Below, in pieces: positions 8,001 to 14,442 of a stretch of DNA of 30,638 bases. The stretch comes from CAZJHX01 sp964545715. Its GTDB lineage: Bacteria > Myxococcota_A > UBA9042 > GCA-2863065. The position numbers were made by a program, and so were the translations under genes. The stretch's first letter is position 1. Each line of letters opens with the position of its first letter. The notes under the pieces are model-generated. The model saw only the letters and a list, made by a program, of their open reading frames with translations, was not told the DNA's origin and made no database searches. The stretch is from NCBI GenBank assembly GCA_964545715.1, contig CAZJHX010000131.1:1-30638 (forward strand). Direction: 5' to 3'.

Positions 8001-11000
8001 TCACAGCCGCAGACCGGGTTGTACTCTTTGGTGCAGATCTGCGGGGTGATCGCGCAGGTCCCAACGCCGTCACAGCCGTCCTTTTTGCAGTACAAGAAGT
8101 CCAGGCCGCCACAGTCCTTGTCGCTCTCGCACTTGGAGGCCTCGCAGCTGTCCGCGCAGCCGTCGTCGTCGGTGTCGACAGGGATGAAGCCGGGCAGGCA
8201 GTCGATCACGATAAAGCAGTCACACGCTCCGTCGTGATCGAGCTGCACGCCGGCCTGCAGGCGCGCGCAATCATTGTTGTAGGTCTTTCCGTCACACCCG
8301 CAGACCGGCGCGTACTTCTCCAGGCACACGTCCGGCACCTCGACACACTCGCCAAACTGGTCGGCGTTGAAGCACGTACCAACCTCAAACTGGCAGAACT
8401 GGCCCTTGGGACAGCTCAGCCCGATGAAGCCGCCACACTTCTGTGTGCACTCACCCTTACTCGCCACGTTCACGCCCGCGGCCGCCGCCACACAGGCGTT
8501 GCCGTAGGTGTTGCCGTCACAACCGCACACCGGCGCCGAGATCAGCGGACAGATCTGCGGTTTCACGGTGCACTTGCCCGCGCCGCCACAGTTGCCGGCC
8601 TCGGTCGCGCAGTATTGGCCGTCGTCGCAGTCCTTGTCAGACTCACACTTGGTCGGCAGGCAGCTGTCCAGGCAGCCGTCGTTGTCGGTGTCGGTGGGCG
8701 TCGTCCCCGCCGCACATTTGATCTGCGGGCACGGGATGCAGCTGTCCAGGCAGCCGTCGCCGGTCGTATCTTTGGGCGTCGTCCCCGCCGGACACTTGAT
8801 CTGCGGGCACTCACACGCGCCGTCATACGCCTTGGCCACCTTGGCCAGCTTTCGGCCGCAGTCGCTCGGATAGGTCTTTCCGTCACAGCCGCACACCGGC
8901 TTGTAGATCTTGTCGCACTCTTCCAGATCCACGCACTGCCCGGCCACGTCGGCCACGTTGCACATGTCGGGCTCCGGGTCGCACCACTGCCCCTCGGGAC
9001 ACGGGAAGCCCGCAATGCCGCCACAGAACTCCTGACACTTGCCCTGCTTGGCCACGTTCACGCCCTGCATCGCAGCCGCGCAGCCGTTGCCGTAGTCCTT
9101 GCCGTCACAGCCACACACCGGCTGGTAGATCAAGTTGCAGCCCTTGGGCAGGTCGGAGCATTTGCCCTTGCCCTTGCAGGCGCCGTCCTTCTTCAAGCAG
9201 TACTGACCGTCCTTGCACTCGTCGTTGGTCTCGCAGGAGGGGTCGGGCTCTTCGCAGGCCCCCTCAAACTGGACCATCTGGCCAGCCGCCGCGGCAAAGC
9301 AGGAGTTGGAGTACGTCTTGTTGTTGCAGCCGCACACCGGGTTGAACTCCAGCGTGCACTTCTCGGGTTTGGGCGTACACAGCCCGATGTCGTCGGTGAA
9401 GCAGCCGCCCTTCTTGCAGTAGCTGTCGTCCGCGCAGTCCTTGTTGGTGTCGCACCCGCACGCGCCGTCGCTGGCCTTGGTCACGCCCGCCATCTGGCGC
9501 GCGCAGTCGTTGCCGTAGGTTTTGCCGTCACAGCCGCACACCGGCTTGTAGATCGCCAGGCAGGCGTCCGGCTTGGTCACGCACTCGCCCGGGATGTCCT
9601 TGGCCGTGCAGTTGCCCGCCGGGACGTCGCAGAAGCCCTTCTTGCCGCAGCTGCCGTCACCCTTTTTGCAGGTGCTCGTGCACGGTCCGTCAGACGCTAC
9701 ATTGGCGCCCGCCAGCGCGGCGAAGCAGCTGTTGTCGTAGGTCTTGGCGTCACAGCCGCACACCGGCTTGTACTCTTTGGTGCACACGTCGGGCGACTGG
9801 GCGCAGACGCCTGCGCCGTCACACTGGCCGTCCTTCTTTTTGCAGTACGTCACCCCAAAGATGTTGTTCTTGCCGCAGTCCGCGTCGCTCTTGCACTCGA
9901 TCGGCACACACGCATCCGCACAGCCATCCGCGTCGGTATCCACGGGTTTGTAGCCCGGGGCGCAGTCGATGATGATCTTGCAGCTGCACTGCCCGTCATG
10001 GTCCTTTTGCACCTGGGCCTGCTGCCGCGTGCAGTCGTTGCCGTAGGTCTCGCCGTCGCAGCCGCACACCGGCGCCCACAGCTTCGGGCACTCCGCGGGC
10101 ACCTCGATGCAGATCCCCTGCTGATCGCTCCACAGGCACTGGCCGCCCGGGTGCTCGCACCACAGTCCGTCCGGACATGGGATACCCGCGATCGTGCCGC
10201 ATTTGTCCGTGCACTCGCCGGGGTGCTTGACGTTGACGCCGGCGCCCGCCGCCTCGCAGCTGTTGCCGTAGGTCTTGTCGTCGCAGCCGCAGACCGGGGC
10301 CCACACATCCGGGCACGCGTCCGGCTTCTCGGCGCAGGAGCCAGTCTTAAATTCGCAGGACTTCTTGGCGCAGTAGGCGTTGTCGCCACACTGGTCGTCG
10401 CTCGTGCACTCGGCAGCGATGCAGGCGTCGAGGCAGCCGTCGCCGTTGGTGTCCGTGGGCTTGGTGCCCGGCTCGCACAAAATCGCGGGGCACGGCACAC
10501 ACGCGTCGGCACACCCGTCGTTGTTCGTATCCGTGGGTACGGAGCCCAGCTTGCATTTGATCGGGTCGCAGTCGCAGTCGCCGTCATGGGCCTTCTGCGC
10601 GGCCGCCTGAATGCGGAAGCAGTCGTTGTCGTAGGTCTTGCCGTCGCAACCACAGACCGGCGCGTACTCCTCGGTGCATGCCTCGGGCACGTCCACGCAC
10701 TTGCCCATGTTGTCGACCACGTCGCAGGTGTCCGCGGCAAAGTTGCAGAACTGATCCTTGTCGGGGCACTGGAATCCCGCGATGCCGCCGCACAGGGTGT
10801 CGCAGGTGCCGTCAAAGGAGACGTTCACGCCCGCCGCCGCCGCCTCGCAGCCGTTGCCGTACGTGTTTCCGTCACAACCACAGACCGGCTTGTAGACCAG
10901 CGGGCACGCGTCGGGAGACGCCACGCACTTGCCGATACCACCGCACTCGCCGTCTTTCTGGGCGCAGTACTGGCCGTCGTCGCATGCATCATTACTCTTG

Positions 11001-11815
11001 CACCCCAGCGGCTCGCTGCACGCCTGCACAGCCAGCGGCACGATGTCGCACTTGGCCTGGCAGAAGCCGTCGGTGCACGCCCAGAAGTTGCCGCACTCCG
11101 CGCAGTCCAGCGGGCAGTCCTGCTCAAACCCGATCCCGTCGTTGCCGTAGCAATCGCACGCGTTCTCGCACGCCGCGAAGCACGCGTTGGGGCAGCCGTC
11201 GCCATTCGTGTCCACGGCCTCGGTGCCGTCGCCACAGGCCACGGACGCGCAGTCACACTGGCCCTCTTTGGCGATATTCACGCCCGCCGCGCCCGCGTTG
11301 CAGGCGTTGCCGTACGTGTTGTTGTCGCAGCCGCAGACCGGCGCATACAGCTCGATGCACTCGGTGTCTTTCTTGACGCACTCACCGCCCAGGTCGGCGC
11401 CGCAGCCCTCCGCCTTGCAGTAGCTGTCTGCGTCGCAGTCGTCGTTGGAGAGGCATGGCTCTTCGCACGCGGCGTCGTCCGGTCCGGCGGCGCACTCACC
11501 GCTCTGGCAGGAGTCGCCGACGGTGCACTGCAGGCCGTCCTCGCAAGGGGTACCGTCCGCCACGGGCTCGGTCGCGCACCCGTCGTCGTTGCACACGCCC
11601 ACGTGGCACGGCTTGTCGGTCATGCAATCCGCGGCGCTGGTGCACGCGGGTGGTGGAGTGCCGGTGGCCGTCCCCGCTGCATCGTTGTCTGTGGATTTTG
11701 CGTCGGCGCTGGTCCCCGTTGTGGGTGGGATTTCCGCGGGGGCGATACAACCGGCAAAGAGAAAAGAAAGAGCCAGCCCTGCTACCAGGCTGGAGACGAA
11801 TGAACAACTGCGCAT
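5009..11815 (-). CDS. Giant multi-Kazal-domain lipoprotein (24 Kazal-like domains)
   Basis: From ATG 11815 the protein has 2268 residues. The Shine-Dalgarno AAGAGG at 11826-11821 supports this start over ATG 11836. The signal ends SFLFAGC, a canonical lipobox, so the protein is lipid-anchored in the envelope. I count 24 Kazal-like cores of the form C-x7-C-G-C-D-x2-T-Y-x-N-x-C, ending about 15 residues later in G-x-C. Compared with classical Kazal inhibitors, one cysteine has moved to the C-G-C position. Between cores are three spacer types: C-x-S-N-x-D-C..YC.K..G.C..G.C units; C-G-G-[IF]-x-G..C..GQ[FW]C units (seven copies including variants); and eleven P-x-D-T-[DN]-G-D-G-C-type units with Asp-rich, potentially calcium-binding loops. 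Two CxCxxCGNFW modules bracket the array. Multi-headed serine-protease inhibition is inferred from the Kazal fold. The partner protease is unknown. Confidence 0.92.
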   Translation of the reverse strand: MRSCSFVSSLVAGLALSFLFAGCIAPAEIPPTTGTSADAKSTDNDAAGTATGTPPPACTSAADCMTDKPCHVGVCNDDGCATEPVADGTPCEDGLQCTVGDSCQSGECAAGPDDAACEEPCLSNDDCDADSYCKAEGCGADLGGECVKKDTECIELYAPVCGCDNNTYGNACNAGAAGVNIAKEGQCDCASVACGDGTEAVDTNGDGCPNACFAACENACDCYGNDGIGFEQDCPLDCAECGNFWACTDGFCQAKCDIVPLAVQACSEPLGCKSNDACDDGQYCAQKDGECGGIGKCVASPDACPLVYKPVCGCDGNTYGNGCEAAAAGVNVSFDGTCDTLCGGIAGFQCPDKDQFCNFAADTCDVVDNMGKCVDVPEACTEEYAPVCGCDGKTYDNDCFRIQAAAQKAHDGDCDCDPIKCKLGSVPTDTNNDGCADACVPCPAILCEPGTKPTDTNGDGCLDACIAAECTSDDQCGDNAYCAKKSCEFKTGSCAEKPDACPDVWAPVCGCDDKTYGNSCEAAGAGVNVKHPGECTDKCGTIAGIPCPDGLWCEHPGGQCLWSDQQGICIEVPAECPKLWAPVCGCDGETYGNDCTRQQAQVQKDHDGQCSCKIIIDCAPGYKPVDTDADGCADACVPIECKSDADCGKNNIFGVTYCKKKDGQCDGAGVCAQSPDVCTKEYKPVCGCDAKTYDNSCFAALAGANVASDGPCTSTCKKGDGSCGKKGFCDVPAGNCTAKDIPGECVTKPDACLAIYKPVCGCDGKTYGNDCARQMAGVTKASDGACGCDTNKDCADDSYCKKGGCFTDDIGLCTPKPEKCTLEFNPVCGCNNKTYSNSCFAAAAGQMVQFEGACEEPDPSCETNDECKDGQYCLKKDGACKGKGKCSDLPKGCNLIYQPVCGCDGKDYGNGCAAAMQGVNVAKQGKCQEFCGGIAGFPCPEGQWCDPEPDMCNVADVAGQCVDLEECDKIYKPVCGCDGKTYPSDCGRKLAKVAKAYDGACECPQIKCPAGTTPKDTTGDGCLDSCIPCPQIKCAAGTTPTDTDNDGCLDSCLPTKCESDKDCDDGQYCATEAGNCGGAGKCTVKPQICPLISAPVCGCDGNTYGNACVAAAAGVNVASKGECTQKCGGFIGLSCPKGQFCQFEVGTCFNADQFGECVEVPDVCLEKYAPVCGCDGKTYNNDCARLQAGVQLDHDGACDCFIVIDCLPGFIPVDTDDDGCADSCEASKCESDKDCGGLDFLYCKKDGCDGVGTCAITPQICTKEYNPVCGCDGKTWGNECLAAAAGVNVKSKGACTQSCGGFAGLKCGDGQFCEFAAGSCGVIGNAGTCVDKPAACLLPFASAVCGCDGKTYNNDCLRQQAGVSKAYDGECKCESNEDCGKASYCAKKTCDGAGQCQPKPDACILIYKPVCGCDGKTYGNACTANSAGVNVAKEGECDATGNKCTSNKDCAAIDDPAAGGKYCKKELGGCDGVGQCADKPKICTDDAPLVCGCDGKTYNNTCDAAALGVNVEHTGPCKTVEVPCKSNTECGKSQFCSKKAGDCDGQGVCTTAPALCVKIYAPVCGCDGVTYDNACFASSAGASVAHEGKCEVEVQICKEDAHCEDDEYCAKDSCTVVQGECAAKPEGCTKEYKPVCGCDNKTYGNACMAALAGMNVAYQGECKVSDLACNNNKECADDQYCAKKAGNCDGEGSCTAKPQICLAIYKPVCGCDGKTHSNACAAASGGVNVASEGACEPEVKECKSNDDCADSQFCDKSVGDCDGAGTCAPKPTICPLILAQVCGCDGHTYSNDCAASAVGVSVKHKGQCEPVVEGCESNDDCGPSPDGAKTYCKKETGNCTGKGTCAAIPTGCPDVWAPVCGCDGKTYGNACEAAAASANVKHEGSCEIVALCSSNDTCTKNQYCQKAVGNCSGKGQCTPMPDACTQEYKPVCGCDNKTYGNACAAAAAGVNVKFNGQCEIVASCSSNDDCPGKSYCKKATGNCSGKGTCTSQPDVCPDIWLPVCGCDDKTYGNACEAGVWGVNIKATGQCECKPILCPIGYVAKDTDGDGCPDKCVPKCPIAVDCAPGFKGVDTTGDGCVDTCKATCDAACDCYDKDLDFKNPCPLLCANCGNFWGCKEGLCEEQCGFIPDEVKTCDCDPIKCLPGTKPVDTDGDGCDDKCEKICDKFVCEVGVPTDTDGDGCDDTCVTSCGGFIGGLCEKGQWCDTLPGMCNGADIPGVCVPVSDFCIEIYKPVCGCNGKTYSNDCFRIQAKVAKNHDGVCKLDPAE
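5097..11345 (-). repeat. Tandem Kazal-module DNA repeats
   Basis: The segment encoding the conserved PVCGCDGKTY core recurs 24 times. Approximate positions are 5097, 5797, 6013, 6229, 6465, 6681, 6899, 7117, 7336, 7573, 7769, 8001, 8289, 8515, 8885, 9103, 9325, 9527, 9747, 10045, 10285, 10646, 10871 and 11325. Between 5797 and 7573 the period is very regular, about 216-219 bp with two intervals near 236 bp. Further along it is longer and mixed because extra spacer modules are inserted. The repeats are coding, not CRISPR, and have diverged in sequence. Confidence 0.88.
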
Positions 11816-11933
11816 AGAACCCTCTTGAACAAACACTCGTGTCCGCGCTTGTCACTTCAGGACGTTCGCTCACCTCGTCGAAAAAATCTTTATTTGCGAT
11901 CGTAAAGTTAATTAAAGCTGTGATTGCAACTAC
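11816..11933 (-). promoter_or_regulatory. AT-rich upstream region of the Kazal gene
   Basis: This 118-bp gap contains the strongest AT-rich island on the left side (about 11880-11935) in otherwise GC-rich sequence. It holds the palindrome TTAATTAA (11908-11915) and an inverted repeat CTTTA/TAAAG (11888-11892 and 11903-11907). On the minus strand a TTGCAA hexamer (~11929-11924) could be a -35 element, but no convincing -10 sits 17 bp away. The ribosome-binding site AAGAGG (11826-11821) is clear. A promoter here is inferred from composition and gene spacing. Confidence 0.4.
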
Positions 11934-12755
11934 TTAAGACTCGCAGCTTTCGTCTTCCGGCGGGCATCTGAAGCGCACATGCAAGTGATTTTTGTGCCCT
12001 CTCACGTGCCGGATGATCGCTCGGCGACTGCCCGTCGGATGCTGAAAGATGCTGTTCAGCGCCTTGCGATCCCAGCCCTCACCCAGCGCGTGGCTGTAGA
12101 GCAGCGCCTGGATGCTGCGATCCACAAAGATGTACTTCACGGAGCCGGTGCGCAGCAGGGTCTCGATGAACGTCCACGACTTAGCCACATCCAGCTGATC
12201 AGCCGGCAGCGCCTTGAACCACTTCATGCGGGTGTTGTTGGTGCGATACCACCCGACGTCCACATCCCGCCCCGAGCGGTGGCTCTTGTGTGGCGGCAGA
12301 TACCCGCCGGTCGTCGCGCTCAGGTCCTGGATGACCACAGGCGCCGTCCCCGGATACAGCTGAGTGACCATCCACGCGGCAAAGCGCAGATATGCCACGG
12401 TCTCATCCGTGCCAAACGGGTGTCGTCCGTTGTGAATGAAGCCGGCCCCGCGCTTGGGCAGCCGCGCGCCGTCCTCGAGCCGCCCGGCGCCCGGACGCCC
12501 GATCGACTCCGACACCTTGCGCCATCTCAGCGCGTACTGCTTGCCGTTGGGCCCCGTGATCACCTGGCGGCGCTCGTCACCCTCGGCTCGAATCAGGTTT
12601 TGAGGTTCGATCCCCATGCGGGCCAGGTAGGCGGGCGAGGACAGCGGCCCGTACTGGCCGGCCAAAAACTCGGTAGGCTCGCTCTTGGGCGCACCGCAGC
12701 CTGCAATAAGCAGGAGGATCAGGGTCATCCAGAGGGCGGTCCGCGCGCAGGTCAC
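11934..12755 (-). CDS. mepA: Penicillin-insensitive murein endopeptidase-like lipoprotein (M74/MepA family)
   Basis: This is a 273-residue protein from a GTG start, close to the 274 of E. coli MepA, which cleaves the D-Ala-meso-DAP cross-link of peptidoglycan. It carries the zinc-site motifs of peptidase family M74: S-H-R-S-G-R-D-V-D-V-G-W (H159, D166) and G-H-K-N-H-L-H-V-R-F (H257, H259). Unlike E. coli MepA, which is periplasmic, it has a lipoprotein signal ending LLLIAGC (C20), so it is probably membrane-anchored. An internal ATG at 12728 would leave a signal without a positive n-region, so GTG is preferred, although no good Shine-Dalgarno is visible. It lies 45 bp after the TPR pair on the same strand and upstream of the Kazal gene. 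The symbol refers to the family, not to proven orthology. Confidence 0.85.
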   Translation of the reverse strand: MTCARTALWMTLILLLIAGCGAPKSEPTEFLAGQYGPLSSPAYLARMGIEPQNLIRAEGDERRQVITGPNGKQYALRWRKVSESIGRPGAGRLEDGARLPKRGAGFIHNGRHPFGTDETVAYLRFAAWMVTQLYPGTAPVVIQDLSATTGGYLPPHKSHRSGRDVDVGWYRTNNTRMKWFKALPADQLDVAKSWTFIETLLRTGSVKYIFVDRSIQALLYSHALGEGWDRKALNSIFQHPTGSRRAIIRHVRGHKNHLHVRFRCPPEDESCES

Positions 12756-12800
12756 GCATTAATGAACGGCCGGATGCGCCCGGCATTCAAGAAACTTTTC

Positions 12801-13211
12801 TCAGCCGACGCGCAACTCTCGCAGCTCGCGGGCCGCCTGCGGGTGATCTGGATTATAGAAGAGGGCCTCTTCCAGCTCCTGCCGATAGCGTGTCACCACG
12901 CCAAAGGTCTTCCAGTACAGCGCCAGGCAGTATCGGGTTTGCGCGTTCTCGCCGTCGCACACCCACGCGTGCGCCAGGTGGCGCCTCAAAATCCACAGCC
13001 GCTCGGGAGTCATCTGCTTGGCGCTCACCAGCATCGCGTGCGCCAGCTCCAAGCGATACGGCGTGTGATCGGGCCGCAGCGCCACGGCGATGCGAAAGGC
13101 CTGCTCCGCGTCGTCAGGGTTGCCCGTCACATGATGATGGCATCCCTGTTCATGAAATGACTTCGCCAGTCGTCGCGCGCGATCGACATCTACTTTGTGA
13201 TCTCGCGTCAT
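12801..13211 (-). CDS. Small TPR-like protein (second of tandem paralogues)
   Basis: This is a 136-residue protein with no signal peptide or membrane segment, so it is probably cytoplasmic. It has helix-turn-helix TPR-like stretches: a DAEQAFRIAVALRPDH unit near the start, a central TPERLWILRRHLAHAW segment, and YRQELEEALFYNPDHPQAARELREL at the end. The upstream neighbour shares these blocks in the same order. The start at 13211 is supported by AAGGA about 7 bp upstream, lying in the end of the previous gene. The two genes are 3 bp apart and are probably translationally coupled. A protein-protein interaction role is inferred from the fold; the partner is unknown. Confidence 0.75.
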   Translation of the reverse strand: MTRDHKVDVDRARRLAKSFHEQGCHHHVTGNPDDAEQAFRIAVALRPDHTPYRLELAHAMLVSAKQMTPERLWILRRHLAHAWVCDGENAQTRYCLALYWKTFGVVTRYRQELEEALFYNPDHPQAARELRELRVG

Positions 13212-13214
13212 CGG

Positions 13215-13712
13215 CTAGTCCTTCCGCACAAGGAGACGCAGCGTGCCGTTGTTGCCGAGCGAGCGCATGTGAGCGCGCTCCGCCAACAGCTGCCGCATGC
13301 GGGCCTGCTTGACCTCGACCAGCTCCTCGTTGGCCTTTTCGTGGTTCGGATCGTAGGACAGCGCCTCTTCCAGCTCCAGGCGGTAGGACTTCCAATCGCC
13401 GGTGCGCCGGAAGTACAGCGCCAGGCTGTAATGCGTCTGTGCCGACTCCGGCAGATCCACCCAGGCGCGCGCCAGATGGCGGCGTGCAGCCCACTGCCGC
13501 TCGGGCGTCAGCTGCTTGGGGTTGGTCAGAATCGAACAAGCCAGCTCCAACCGGAACTCGGCACTCTGCGGTCGCAGGGCCACCGCCATGCGAAACGCCT
13601 GCTCCGCGTCGTCATGCCGGCCGGTCACAAAGCTGTGCATGGCCTCTTCATAGAAAGAATCCGCGAGTTCGCGACCTTCGCCGCGCGCGTTTACGTCAAT
13701 ACATCCAGACAT
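13215..13712 (-). CDS. Small TPR-like protein (first of tandem paralogues)
   Basis: This is a 165-residue protein from ATG 13712, which has a strong Shine-Dalgarno (AAGGGGGA) about 5 bp upstream. The longer TTG-initiated frame is therefore rejected. It contains the blocks DAEQAFRMAVALRP, LTPERQWAARRHLARAWV and YRLELEEALSYDPNHEKANEEL, shared with the 136-residue gene that follows, plus a longer charged C-terminus with Arg and Lys. The pair is evidently a tandem duplication. No signal peptide is present, so a cytoplasmic location is likely. The function is unknown beyond a probable TPR-type scaffold. Confidence 0.76.
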   Translation of the reverse strand: MSGCIDVNARGEGRELADSFYEEAMHSFVTGRHDDAEQAFRMAVALRPQSAEFRLELACSILTNPKQLTPERQWAARRHLARAWVDLPESAQTHYSLALYFRRTGDWKSYRLELEEALSYDPNHEKANEELVEVKQARMRQLLAERAHMRSLGNNGTLRLLVRKD

Positions 13713-13735
13713 ATAGTCCCCCTTACACAAGAGCG

Positions 13736-13764
13736 AGTAAACGACGTAAACTTTAGGATGGAAA
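13736..13764 (-). promoter_or_regulatory. Candidate sigma-70-like promoter for the TPR pair
   Basis: Read on the minus strand, TTTCCA (13764-13759) and TTTACT (13741-13736) are separated by 17 bp, each matching four of six consensus bases. They sit in a short AT-rich gap just upstream of the strong ribosome-binding site of the first TPR gene. This is a weak match by eye only. Confidence 0.3.
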
Positions 13765-13766
13765 TA

Positions 13767-14354
13767 CTATTTTTGCGAACTGCCAAACTTCTGACTTTTC
13801 ACAGAGTCAACGGCCTTGTCCACGCGGCTTAGATTTCGCTCTGCCATGGCCTCGATCTTCTGCAAACGCGAATGATCGTCGGCCGATAGCGCCACATGCC
13901 AGCGATCGGCCACCTGAACGAGCTCCACATTGTCCCCGCCCCACGTGCGCACATTCGTCACATTCTCGCTCTTCAGCGTTTCTTTGGGGCGCATGGCGAA
14001 GCGCGCGATCCCGCCCATGTTGGCAGGCGCCCCCGCCAGCCCGATCAGCTTCGCAAACAGCGCCTCCGGTGTGCCGGCGTCCTTCAGCTGGGCCACACCC
14101 GCGGCCTCCAACGCCACCGCCCGCTTGCTGGCCGGGTAGTGCTTGACGATCAGGTCCCGCGTGCGCGTGAGCGTGCTCAGCAGGTTGGCCATGCGCGTCC
14201 GCGTCTCGGGCGTCAGTAGCGCATATACCGCCTCCGCATCCCGCGCGGCGACCGCGTTGAGATAGTCGTAAGCCACCCGCTCGGGACCTTCGGTCGGCTT
14301 TCCGCAGCCCACCAGCACGGCGAGGCAGACCAGCAACTGTACATGCTTAGTCAC
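13767..14354 (-). CDS. Lipoprotein with NTF2-like/DUF4878-type domain
   Basis: From GTG 14354 the protein has 195 residues with a lipoprotein signal (MTKHVQLLVCLAVLVGC). After the signal comes a stretch typical of NTF2-like lipoproteins, with a helix reading AYDYLNAVAARDAEAVYALLTPETR. Further on are a hydrophobic helical region and a strand-rich part containing VELVQVADRWHVAL. The longer frame to 14552 runs antisense to the TatT gene and is not credible. It is divergent from TatT, with about 88 bp between the starts, so the gap may carry promoters for both. Such domains often bind small molecules or act as accessory envelope factors. No specific function can be given. Confidence 0.72.
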   Translation of the reverse strand: MTKHVQLLVCLAVLVGCGKPTEGPERVAYDYLNAVAARDAEAVYALLTPETRTRMANLLSTLTRTRDLIVKHYPASKRAVALEAAGVAQLKDAGTPEALFAKLIGLAGAPANMGGIARFAMRPKETLKSENVTNVRTWGGDNVELVQVADRWHVALSADDHSRLQKIEAMAERNLSRVDKAVDSVKSQKFGSSQK

Positions 14355-14379
14355 GGGCGCGAGGTTAGCCCGCAACCCC

Positions 14380-14408
14380 TTGAAAAACAACGTGGCGCAT
14401 AGTACAAG
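14380..14408 (+). promoter_or_regulatory. Candidate promoter for the TatT-TRAP operon
   Basis: TTGAAA (14380-14385, five of six consensus bases) is followed after exactly 17 bp by TACAAG (14403-14408, four of six). The pair lies in the divergent gap upstream of TatT and about 35 bp before its start codon, with AGGAGG-like sequence at 14428-14433 as the ribosome-binding site. It is a reasonable sigma-70-type candidate but untested. Confidence 0.4.
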
Positions 14409-14442
14409 CGCCGCTCCCATCGAGGCCCGGAGGAAACCCACG

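Noticed and set aside
7277..11803. A 1508-codon open frame on the plus strand opposite the Kazal gene
   Set aside because: It is exactly in antisense codon register with the Kazal gene, where stops would need the rare sense codons CTA, TTA or TCA. Its product is Arg/Ala/Val-rich without domains, so it is a composition shadow.
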